Shown piece after piece: positions 9,761 through 22,200 of a stretch of DNA of 64,000 bases (its first letter is position 1; every line of letters begins with the position of its first letter). Source of the DNA: Smittia aterrima (Eukaryota > Arthropoda > Insecta > Diptera > Chironomidae). The notes beneath the pieces were generated by a model, which was given only the letters and a program-made list of their open reading frames with translations, ran no database searches and was not told the origin of the DNA. The stretch covers positions 22,444,001 to 22,508,000 of the forward strand of contig CP093831.1 in assembly GCA_033063855.1 (NCBI GenBank). The letters run 5' to 3'. Position numbers and translations under genes: made by a program.

Positions 9761-10443
9761 GTCGAGAACTTTGGATACATCTGAGAGAACCTCGTTTGAT
9801 GGGAACTTTGCGTGACAATTTGGGTTGCCTGGGTGGAGCTGAGGTATGCAGTCGCGCAATCCGTTTCGTCCCGGCCTGTTGCATCGACGGTTTGCATTTG
9901 TGCCAGCAGTCTCCAGGACAATGAAAGCAGCATTAATACAAAACCGGCGATGGCAGAGATGAGAGGCCTCGAAGAGATATGAGTTCCGGACACCGTTGTC
10001 TAGCCGAGCGAGTGAAGCAAGATCTTGTCCATACTTAAGGTAGAGTACCAACTGATGAGCGAGGATGATTCCGTGAGGCATGTAAATTTGTGGATACCTC
10101 CTACCATTTTGATTGCACAAAATATGGCTGTGTAAATAAATATTTTTATGAAATGTATTTTAACTAACATTCTTTAAATCTACTGTTTAAATCCTCTGTA
10201 ATTAATTTTGTAAATACCTTCTTGGAAAACCGTCCATTTGCTTGTCAGTAGCGCTAAATATTGTTTCCAGGCATAAAGTTCGCTCCATATCCAATCTGCT
10301 CGCCATTCTGCAAACTGACATTCATCACAATCCTCGTTCGCTGATCTTAAAATTTCTCGGATTTTATTTTTCACTTCTTGTGAAAGAGTCTTTAGTAAAG
10401 AAATTGAAAACATGCTAACCTTGCTCAGAAATGTTAACACCAT
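9722..10443 (-). CDS. His-Me finger (I-PpoI-like) endonuclease domain protein
   Basis: Two exons, 10443-10184 (ATG) and 10127-9722, joined in phase over a 56-bp intron; the donor (CA|GTAGAT) is weak and the acceptor (TTACACAG) good. Product 221 residues. Exon 2 carries ASHLCHRRFC, then an E, then TN.NRRC and two further cysteines around a His. This matches the zinc-bound His-Me finger of I-PpoI-type homing endonucleases: SHLCH with the general-base His, the metal-binding Asn before R, and two CCHC-like zinc sites. The His that usually follows CxN is replaced by Phe. Upstream, GIILAHQLVLYLKYG fits the segment that precedes the finger. GC content is raised in exon 2 (34 of 60 bases at 9841-9900). 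The C-terminus runs into the foldback repeat. Nuclease activity and mobility are inferences. Confidence 0.55.
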
Positions 10444-13230
10444 GAAGTTGTCAGCTTAATTATCTGCTTTCAGCATCATCTGTTGACAAGCACTGGCAAA
10501 AACATTTGAATTGAGCAACAACGGAAAAAGCGTTTTATTGCCCTGTAAGTTTAAAACTTTTTCAACTTCAAGCAGTTGCTCACTTACGACGAGAGAAGAA
10601 AAACTTCATTCGAGTTTCAAGCTTCTTCGCGGGACAAAGTGGTTCATTTTTCGCGGTTTCGAAAGGTTAATTTCCTTGTTTGAGCTAATTTTCAGTGAAA
10701 AGTTTCTTGGATCATGTTCAGAGTGCTTTCGTTATCAAAATTGCGGATTACAGTTTCGATTTTGTGTGAATTTTGAGTGAAAAATATCAAGCCGAAAAAT
10801 AAAACACCAGACAACAATCAAGTTGGAGAAAAAAGTATGAAAAGGAAAATTCTAAAAATAAAAGAAGTGAAAAACACTTTTTGTTAAACAAGTCAAAGTG
10901 ACGAATTCGCATTTTAATCAAAAGCGTCTTGGCCAAGAAATTCATTTCTAGCTAGACCAGCTCATCTGAAAAATGGCTGTTAAAATTGATTTTTCTCTTC
11001 CCCCTTCGTACACGTTCGACAAAAAGTACACAAGCGACTGCAACCACCGAAAAAGAAGTCAAAATAAAAAGTGCGATTAGATGCTTTCGAAACGAAGGAT
11101 TAGAGCTATCGATTCACTGATAAAGTTAGGGAAAGAGCTCAAGTGTGAAATTTAGAAATGAATGTGAAGGGGACTACGAACCTTGATAAGAAAATTACGA
11201 AATGCATCGAAAAACGTCTGGGCTCGTGCGAAGATGAAATTTTACGCAATAATCATCCCTCGCATCAGTTTAATGCAGTTTGGCAACGCTGTTAGTCTCG
11301 GGTTCATACAAAAATCGACATTGAAAATCCTAATTATTTTTGTGCCGATGAACTCGAGAAATGTTTTTCAAATCTTCACGTTGAATTAAAAAATCATTTC
11401 TCAATCTCGCTCAACAACAATCGCGCATCGGATTTCAACTGAAAACAATCGAAAACTATAAATTTGTAATTTGATGTTTCACCGACAAGATGTTATGCTT
11501 CCGGAATGAACATGAACTGACGCTAACGATTCGAGATTCGACTGACATGCTGACGATAAACAAAGCAGAGATCGTTATTTAAATATTTATGAAATGGGCT
11601 GAGGGCGAGAGGAGAAAGCATTTCTCTATCTAGCAAACTACTCCAACGAAAGTTCGAGGACATGAATCACGAGGTCACCTTTTGATCTGAGTGCTGGGTC
11701 GCTTCTGGGTATAAACGTGCAGCATAAAATGATATTCATCGAGTAGAGCAACTCAATAAATCGTTTCAATCTTTTTCTAATCGGTCATCGATGGTTCAAT
11801 CATTATTCCGACTATAAATTAAAGTATTACGTCAAGAAGAAAGAATGAGAGATGATCGTAAATGTCTTTTTACGATTGAATGCAAAAGAAATTACAAGAC
11901 GATGGTCAGCGTCTAGAGAACTCTAACGGTTCACAATGGATTAGAAACTCAACCAACGAGAGCACAAAGAAAATCCAATTTAGAATTTCTTATGTCGTTT
12001 GTCTTCTCGAGTAGAAAAATTTCGCCACGTTGCCAAAGTTGTGAACGGTAAAGAAAGGATAAAAGGTCGACGCGACCGAGGAAATAATCTAAAGCCTTGT
12101 TATACAAATTCACGACTGTGAAATGCCTACGGTTGACAATCTCGTCTCCTCTCCGACCGAAGCTGTTAAACTCGAAACATGAACGAAGCGAGAGAAAATT
12201 GAGGAAAATTCATTTCCGCACCAATTATCGATTTTCCATCGTTTGCGGAGATTATCGACTCAGACACATAACATAAATAATCAGCAAAGCATTCATTCAA
12301 GCTGGGCAGATTGTGCAACTCTCTTTATTCTTCAACATCAATCTTCCCTTTTGCAGACTCGCTAATAGATCAACAAACTGATCCGGTTCATCTTCTTGCA
12401 AACAACAAGCCAATTGACTGGAACATTGCCACATAAATCAAAAGCAAAACATTTCATTAAAACTTCACAAAAAAAAACTCGGGAAATATGAAAACTTTCT
12501 CGAAACAATGTGAAATATCGTAAATTTTGGTTTGTTTATGTTTAAGGTTTTTGAAGGGAAAATTGCATAAGATAGATTGAATAAGGGAACAATCGGAATG
12601 ATGTGTCGTCAACATTAGAGATCAGGAAGTTTAGTTTTCGCATGAATCTCATTGACGAACTTGCCCTTCCATTATTGAACAAAAATTATGTGGGAAACCG
12701 CAATTTGAATGTCTGCCAAAACACCAGAAAAATGTTTTGAAGTTTCTCGTATTTCGGCTCCACTTGGATTGGCTCCACTTTCATCCTAGCGGGAGTTCGT
12801 TGCAGTTGAATCAGAAATCCTTCAGATGAGAGAGAGAGAGAGCTTTGATTAAAATTCGAAAAAGACCTTTTCGTAAGATCCATAAAAATTATTTTACGTT
12901 TTCTTTTATTGCAGCTTTGAACGATCCGGTCAAGTCCGAATAAGGAGTTAAGCGTCGAAGTTAAACGAGTTTCTGTGGCTTTTACTGGCTCACCCACCGA
13001 ATTTTCGTGAAGTAGACCGACGAAAAGTGTGAAAAATGTTGGATCGTATGGAGATTAAAGTGTTGAAAGTGTAACTGGCGATCGGAAGATGTTTTTAGGT
13101 TTCGCGCAGTAAAAAAGTCAATTCAAAGCTAGATTTGTCGAAATAAATTATCAATCAGAGTGGGCGTGTGTGAAACACCGCAAAGCAAAGATTTCTCAAA
13201 GAAAAAAGTTTTGATTGAAAAGTTATCATC
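10444..13230. other. Upstream region of mim, no coding gene recognised
   Basis: 2.8 kb without a frame that looks coding. Given the size of mim, a 5' untranslated exon and a promoter are likely within or upstream of this stretch, but no donor or core promoter could be assigned with confidence. A short GA repeat lies near 12830. Confidence 0.4.
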
Positions 13231-16200
13231 ATGGATATCAGCATCGAGAAGATTTCAGTGAGCGACTGCAGTCTCGGTAGTCTCTTCCAACAAATCATCA
13301 ATGACATGAAGGTGAGCTCATTTGAATAATCTTATTACTTGTAATAATTCATCGATTAGCGTCTGTAAGAGGTCGAGGAAGGTGAGAAGTCACTCGTAGT
13401 GCTTCCGTTATAACACTTTTCTCGCAAAGCTTGCTAAATTGAACATTTTGTTGTTGAACCGTTCGACTTAAAGTGAAAAGTAAAGCCACGACAATCAAAG
13501 CAAATAACGAAACGCCGCGTGATTTCTTCCATTGTCTTAAAAGTCAGATAAGTGCTCTAGCTAAAGCAGAAAAGGGAAAACAGCAAGTTGTCTTCAAATG
13601 AAACTATATCTGAGCTTGCGATAATGTTTCACGAGTTAAACGCAGAAGAAATCTTTCTTTCTATGGAAATTATGATAATTGGCGTTTGTTGTTTTATCGA
13701 CTTGACGGGTTTCTCGAACTCGCTATTTTTGAACGTCTCTCGCAATGAAGTTACAGGGGTTACCACGAAATAATCACGAGGGAATGAAAACTGGATATTC
13801 TAAACCCTTCCCGGAATCATCTTGTGCGTAAATAAAACCTGAAACATGTTGCCTCAAATTTTATTATCCTTACGTGCCAATATCTTCATTTCCTCACTCG
13901 CCTCTCTCTCTCTCACTTCGTTTTCTTTCCCCATTTCCATAAAAATTCAATTTTATTTAATGAAGGAGAGTGAAGAGAAAAGAAACGAAGTAAAATGGGT
14001 TAGTAAACACACAACATGAAGCTTCGATCACGAAATGGCAATAGCGAGAAGAGAACTTTATTCCGTTAGAACGCTTCGCTTCTGCATTCTCATTTCCTAC
14101 GAGTTTCGCTGTCGGCTGCGAACGAGAATTCATTTCCGGCTTTCAGTTTCCCCGAAATAAAAAACACAAGAGAGAGAGACACACACAAGGCGCACGATGC
14201 TTCATGAATTATGTTTACTAAAAATTCTTTATCTCGCGCATTTCTAAAGAAGAAGCTACTGTTGTGAATCATAATGGGCGAGCATTTATCATAAACAAAA
14301 CCTCTTCTGTCTGCCCTTTTCTCCTCATCTATCGGATGCAACAGCGTCTGCATTTAAAAGGCGATGGCATCGCATCAACTTCGTTAAAAGCTAAATGTCT
14401 CGAACGAAGCACAACATGAAATGCATAAAAATTACATCTTATGTCGAGCATTGTAAATCATGTAAAATGCTACTTCACGACTTCTTTCTCTTGCTCTTCA
14501 TGAGAATCTCGCCAGCTTGTCGGATGATTTAACCATAATTTGAAAGCTGATATGCTGCTGCTGTTCAAAGATGCAATTTTTGAGTGAAGATCCATTAAAA
14601 ATGTTAAGAGTTTCTTGACACTCGAAGACTCACTTTTGTCTTCGCACAAAGATTTATGATTTTAACAACGACGATGACGTAAGGCGAGACGCATGTCGAT
14701 GAAAATTATTCATGCTCGTTCGTGCCACTGGATTTAAAAGGCAAACACACCACACGCTCATGCTCCTGTCAACAGAAATTTTTCAAGAGTAAGAGATCTC
14801 AGCTTCCCATTCTGATAACAATGTTTCTGGCACATCCCGTTATCTTACAATGTGTTTACCCAATAATCTTGAAACGTTATCAACACGCAACGATATTTCA
14901 TGGTCGTCGCTCGACTAGAGCGCTAATTGAATCTCGTCTAATGAGCTTTAATTGCTTTGCAATTAGAGAGACGCTGCCGTTTGAATTGAAGCGTTTAACG
15001 CGATTCCATCATGATAAAGTTTTTCTTAAGCGCCGCGTTCATTGCTCTCATTATCACTCAAACTGTTCAAGACAAATCAGTAGACTTTAGCCTACGCATT
15101 GCCAGCTTCTTCGTAGAAAAAGATTCCACAAATTTTTACGAGGCGCGAGTGAAGATTCTCTCGCAATAAAAAAGTCGATAACCCAAATGTTTTTCCACCT
15201 TAGAATTTTCATCTAACGCAAAGCGAGGCATTTTCATATTTCATCGCAATGTTGAGTTTATTTAGAATCTTTCGAGTCACGAGTCACTTGTCGGAAGCAG
15301 CAAAGCGTTTCTTCTACTTCAACTAAATTATTTTTTTATCCCTGCTATGAAAGACAATGTTACAAACATCTGGTGGCACGAAACATTGAGCGACCTTTCC
15401 AAATGTAATTCGCTCCAACACTGACGTACACGCACATGATGCTGAACATAAACAAACTCTCACATGAAACTCGCTTGGTGTTTAAAAAGCGTAATGAAAT
15501 AAATTAGCTTGCGACAGCTGTAATTTCTATTTCAATCTGAAACATAAATGATGCACAATCAACGAAATGCAATTTATGAGTTGAAGTGTAATCTAATTCT
15601 TCTTCCGAAGCTCAAAAGTAATTTTGAAATTTCATAATTTTACGACCTAACGCACTTGGTTCCTGATTTTTAATCCAAGTTCCCGCCGTGCTCATGAAAA
15701 TATTATGTTCAAGACGGATGAAAGAGTTTTTTTTCCCCGGTTCTAAGAAGATTTGAACTCAACGTCGTCTCGTGTGTGAGTTTATTTATGTAACAAAATG
15801 AAGAAATTATAAACATTTTAATGGTTATGATGGAATGGAACGGGACGAGATGGATAAGTCGACAAAGTAAGATCGTTACAAGCAACAAACTTCCTTCACT
15901 GCCTTCAACAACTCAACCGCAAGCAAACGGATAAAGTGTAATTATGTAATTCCAAGAAGATGACTTTTAAATCCCCGTGGAAGTCTCACATCAAAGAAGA
16001 GTATCTTGCGTAACAAGCAAGAATAATTTTCCTTCTGACACTGAATTTTTAATTAAAATGAATGCGCGAGGGTAAATTCAAATAAAGTTGGCAACGGAGC
16101 TCTCTAAAGAACAAATGAAAGAGCATGAATCGAGAAAATGCATTTGGTTAATGTTCTCGCTTTGAAAACAAACAAAAGGAGGTTTAGTTTTATGATGCCT

Positions 16201-19200
16201 CTGCTTAATTTACTTCAATCTCTCATCGTCGCTCGAAAACGAAAGAGTTGATGAGAAGGGTCGCGCGAAGGCGTGAAAAGCCCACAATTTAAAATCCCAT
16301 TTTTCGATCTGAAACAACATTTTGTGCATTGAACAATCTTTCGAAATATTTCCTCGAGGTGTTGTTTGAAGTCTTTCTTTTCGTTACATCGACGATGCCT
16401 CTAATGCTCATAATTTCTGGTTTCTTTCACGTCTCCGCTGAATATGCACGAGAGCAACCCACATGATGGCAATCAATATTCGAGACTCTACGTAGGACTA
16501 TCGTGCGCTGGTTTTTCTCATAATTTAATTCAAAACGATTGCGGAAAGTGCCCGGAATGGATTTATGAGAGTGTCGGGCCCTTACCATGATGATGGAATA
16601 TTTTTTCTTTCGCTCCTTCGATGAGGGCGAAAATGTTTGCAGAATTTATCATTGGGTCTCCTACTTTTTGATAAATGAAAGTTCAGAAGCATCGAAATAT
16701 GTTGCGAGCTTAATGATTAATGGCGCGTTACGACAAAACGTCGACATAGTGTCCGATCAGACGTTGGCGTGTTACTTCATGTTGGACATTAAAAAACTTA
16801 ACGACGATGTCGATGGAGACGTGTAAATTACGAGAAATTAAATAAAAACTTTCATTTGAACGACTTTGACTTCCGGCACCAACTTCATTCAAAATTGAAA
16901 ATAAAATTCATCGATTTTGCTTTCGAATTGTAAAAGTCTCTGTCAGATTATGCTGTGAACAATTAAAAGCAATTTGAAGGTCAACAGGAGGCGAGATAGA
17001 GAAATATCCAGTTTTGGAATGAAATCCTACTCCCAGCTGTTTTAGTTTTGTGATAAATCGAATCCACTTCTGGTACAAACCAGTTTAAACCTCGATGGCT
17101 CTTAAATGGTTCTTGTGTAATCTCTTTTGTTGTGTGCACGAAGAGACGAGGAGAAGAAGAGGCCGAAAGGATTTTCAGTAATAAATGAGAAGAATAGAGA
17201 AATGATCCTTTTTTCATTTGACGTGAAGTCCAAACCGGTCATTTCATCAGCAGCAATCTCGATGAGCAGTCTCTCGTCATCGAGTTCATTTCAATTGACA
17301 AATTGACACTCGTCGCTCTGTCTTCGATTTTCTTCTCATTTAGATCCCAAACGCCGCATGTGATTGACAGAAAGCTTTATCGTTTGTGATCGCTTAACAA
17401 GCTCTTCTAGCTTTGTGGGAAGAGATTTTTGTTTTGTAAGTCGATTCATTTATGAAATCGAGTTATGTCCGAAAGTAAGAAGAAAGGAAACGAGTGCTTA
17501 CACCTTACGCTAAGTGTCAAAAACAAAGATCAAATTCCAATAGCAAGATAATTGGATTTTGACGACGTGAAAACCGGCTTAGTTGCAATCGATAATCGAG
17601 GAAGTTTATTTTATTTTTAAATTGCTTTCTTTATATAGAACGCGGAGTTCATGAAACTACATTAGAAATAATTGAGCAATCAAAGATTCTTCGATTTTTT
17701 CTTCTAGAAAGAAAAGCCATTAACAATCTTCGTCTCATCAAACTCTCGCCAATTGAAGTGTATTTCACGAATTTCGCAGTTCGCCGCATTGATTGAATTA
17801 CTTTTTTGTCGGTTGATAAATCATTTTCGAGTGTCGTCGCCCACGAGCAATTTTTCGTGCATTGACACTTCGCATCTCGCTTGCCATTAATTTAAAATCA
17901 CAGCGAAGTCTCGACGAGTCGCTTGCGGTTTCCTTTCGAGCAAATTGACTGCGCTCGTAGTTTGACCTTTGCCGTAGTCATCGTAAAGTTTTCGGTTCGT
18001 ATTCCCTTTTCGAATTAATCCATGCAATTTCATTTTATGAGACGAGATGACTTGTAATTTCCACTGAATCGATTTATTTATAAAATATGCAGATAATCGA
18101 AGCTCTCAAAATAATTTTGCTTCTTTTCGAAATCAATAAAACATTTTCTTCTTCGTCCTCCTCTCGAAACGATCTCAAATAAATCTTTAAATCGCTAATT
18201 AATCGATGAATCGCTTTCGATTGACCCGCAAACCTAATTAATCGAAATCCGCTACACGACGAGTGGGAGGATTAAATTTCTTCAATCAATTCGCGAATTT
18301 AATTAGCCCAAAGTGATTTTGACAAAACAAATCCAACGAACTTTCAAATGTTTAGATTACACGAAAGATAAATATTTGAAGTAGATTGAGCGCTGTGTTT
18401 TATCATTTTGTTTTCGTAGGCGCAGTTGAGAAAGCAAACATGAAAACAGTTTAAATGTAATTTGTCTCTTAGGAATCATAAACTTCCATCACATGTGTTC
18501 GTCAAATGTCTTAAGGGACGATAAGGGAAGTCTTAAAGAAATCAACATTAAGTTCGTGGGAATTTCGCTCCAAGAAATCTTTTAAGATTCTCCAGGTGAC
18601 ATCAAGAATTAGAGGCCATTACTCTTTCAGCTTCTGAGGATTCAAATACATTTATATATCTCTCTCGCTTTATCCCACACTCCAATGCAACGACAACGAA
18701 CTTACTTTCCGCTGGCAATTTCCTTTTATTAATGCATAATAACAGAAATGGTTTCCATAATTATAATCTCAGCCGTAAAAAGCTGTAAAGCGCTTTACAG
18801 GAATTCTAATCAGTTGCTTTTGCACAAGTCGTGACTGGTCTCCGGCTCGAAACAGAGGAACGGTATCATGGGCGTTTAATAACAATTGACTCCGTAAGTC
18901 ATAAAGCTTTTTGCATAAATTGACTCTAAGCCTTTGATGATCTTGATCGTTCGATCGATCTCACGGGAATACTTTCGATAGTCGTCCATCGTCGCGATTC
19001 TCATCTGGCAAATTGCCGTTTTGTACATCACGAATTAGTGGAGAGAGAAAAAAAAAGTTTGTTAAGATCTGCCGAGTATCTTGCTAACTCAAAATCGACC
19101 CACATCGTTTTGTTGTCTTTAATTCACAATAATATCAGACGGAAAACATTTTTCTCTTTCATTCGCTTTGATGAATGGAGCGAGACTTGTGTTTTGCTCA

Positions 19201-22200
19201 AACTCGAACCACATTTCAGCTGTTGTTGCCTTCTTCTACAACTGAAGGCCGAAAGAACTATGTTAGGAACAACAAGAGACATTTGTTTGGTAACACTCCT
19301 TGCCCTAGCTTGAGCTTTGTTGTAATTTGCAATTATTTTGATCGACACTGTGTAGGCGATGCTCACAATGTCTTGCAACTTGCGATAAACAAGAAAGTTT
19401 CTTAATTTCGGGAGAAACGTGAGCTAAATTAAAAGTTGAAGGCAAGGCTGATTTCGTAGTCACGAAGTTGTCTATGAATTAACGACCGACGATGACCTGA
19501 AAAGAAATCAATTCTGGCTACAAGAAGTCACGTTCTAATGGGAATTTTTAATTAGCTTCCAGTGGGAAGTTGAAGCTAGAAACATTAAAAGGGAAAACGG
19601 AAGAGCCGTCTCGCGATGAAAAGTGAATTTGACTTTTTTGTCGGGAGTTGCCGGCTTGCGACGTTGCCAGACTTTTATCAAAAACTAAAAGTATCATGTA
19701 GATTATCGATTTTTCCTCTGCTTTTATGTTTGCCACTTTTCGGGAACTGGTTTATTTTCCATGCGATGCTTTTGCGTTCAATTGAATTCAGCATAAAATT
19801 ATAGTCGAGAAGCGTTGTATGCATTTAAACCTTTATTTCCATATTTGCATGACATTTGACGAGCAATTGAATGGGAAATCACGTCTCGGGGAGTTTTGCG
19901 TCATTAAGTTCCTTTCACATAAAATTATTCCAGGAACTCTCGTGGTTTGCATAAGCCAAGGGATTTTGATAATGGAATATTTTCAATTAGAATCACAAAT
20001 TCAATTCAGTTTCATCGCTTGGAAGACAATGAAAATACTTTCTGATCTCAACTTCTCTTAAATCTCAAAACATTTTGCCATTTCCTTCACGCGATAAAAT
20101 TCATTCATTTCTTTCAAGCCGCTAACCTGAAACAGAACAACAAAAAGTCGTGTAGATTGACACTTCAAGCGATAAACTTAACGAACACTAGGAGCACTTC
20201 GAATGAGTATCATTGAATGGCAATGGCAGCAATTCTTGTGCACACATGACAGCGAATATGGCGAACTATCAATGGCGAGGAGAAGCACTTTTCTAGTCAA
20301 ATAAGGCAACGAAACATTTTGCGATGAACTTCAGAATCATCTTCTGTTAAACTCAATTTATTTCCTTCCTCGGTGAATCTCTATTTGCTCTAGGGCGGAA
20401 AATATCGTGAGATAACAACCGAGCGCGTCATTATTCGGACTTAATCTCATTTAAATAAATTCGTATTAAATCCTATATAGAAGCAAATGAGGCTTCTTAT
20501 TAGCATTCGCTCAATTTAAAGAGATTTTAGATTCGAGCCGGGCGCCTGGAATAGCTTAAGCCCTCAGGGCATCCGTTTGTTTATCATTATTTCAGCGAAC
20601 CATTTGGGAGAGCGACGCTCTAGTCGTGAATATATTTTCATGTCGCACTAATAAAGTGCCGCTGAGTGAAGGCGTTGATTTATTTTCGAATCAAACGTGC
20701 GAACGCACGAGAGCGACACAGAAATCTTGAAATATTTTCTCAACAAATTTGACTACACAGCCAATATCGAATGTAAATATTTTTCTTCTTTTCATTTGCC
20801 GCGATCATCGAATAATCCGAAAAGATTTGCTCTGCTTCTGATATTTCAACGTGAAGACAGAAACCTTTGCGTTTTCTTTTCATTCTGCTCGCTTCGCATT
20901 CAATGAAAATTCAAATTCAAAAAAGAGAAAACATAAATCGATTTGTATGCAGATGGATTCACCAAAAATTATCATAATGACTCCACGGAGTTGATTCGAG
21001 TGTGGAAAAGTAATTTATGATCATGAATGTTTGAGTCTTCAAGTCAACGAAACGATGCTTGATCCGACTAAACATCAATTTCATTGGCACACGAGTGTCT
21101 CGAGTTGATGTCTTCACGCTCATAGTAAATTTCTTAATGATTCAATATTAATTTAATGTCATCAAATGTTCAACTTTTATCGACACTTTCGCTCTTTAAC
21201 TGCTCTCATCAAAATAAGCTCTAGTCACGACTTCACTAGCAGATCACGCTCTGTTTGACTTTCTCACAAAAATTTCTGTTGCTTATTGATATACATGTGC
21301 TCGAGACAAACAACGCAAAACAGAAAAAAAAAGTTTAATTGCATTTACGAAACAAATTTCATAAATGTTTTATCAGACTGGAAAACCACAAAACCGCTGG
21401 CAACATGTGAACTAGAATTTTTCCGACGACGAATGACGTTCCAAATTTTACGCTCAATCGAACATGCGTTACATTCAAAGTTTGTTTCTAATTAAGATTT
21501 TTGGCTTCAGTTGACTCTGAAATGTTTTAATTGAATTGAGATGCATTCGAAACGACTTAACTTTTTTGATTAATTAAATTAGTTCATCAAGATTTGTTGC
21601 TTTCTGTCCTGCAGTGAAGTTCGTGGGGCTCTGAGACATTTAAATGATTTTTCTTTTTCGGTTGAAGCTTAGAGCGAGCAAGTTTCCGTCCCACGTCTTG
21701 AACTCAATGCTCTTTCCCCCTCGCTCGTTCAACATTGTTTAGCACTGCAGCTGCCAAGCTAATAATTCCACGAAAGCCACATGGAGAATGGAGGGCTCGG
21801 TAGTCTCCGGGATTAGAGTGTTTAGTAATTTGCATAAAACATAACACGTTGATAAGTGAATCTAATCAAGCACTCAGTCGATCTCAGCGGTTTCGTCGTA
21901 ACGACCTGCACTGCTTTGCTTTCAAAATTGTGCTGAGAAGAAAAAGAGTCAAGCCAAATGTAGTTTATCGTCGATAACTCACAAACACTCATGGAAGTAA
22001 ACAAAATGCAACACTCGCACACTACAATTTACCCGGAATGGCAATTAATAGAGAAACGTGAGTTACAGCAGTTTGAGATCGAACTAGCAAGTCATCGAGT
22101 AAATGGCGAAACTTCGTAGAAAAATCCATAAAAAATCTCTTACCGTGAAAATGTTTTCTTATGCAATGCTCTCGGCCGAGAGATTTAAGAGGAAAAGAGG

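Noticed and set aside
9622..9993. Second minus-strand frame of 123 codons overlapping the endonuclease-like gene
   Set aside because: Off-frame relative to the Cys/His motif, no family resemblance, and it begins at no convincing start.
10511..10780. Plus-strand frame of about 89 codons
   Set aside because: No ATG in good context, Ser/Phe-rich chance composition, no splice partners found.
14722..15090. 122-codon plus-strand frame within the first mim intron
   Set aside because: Composition resembles random AT-rich DNA; no domain, no splice or promoter support.
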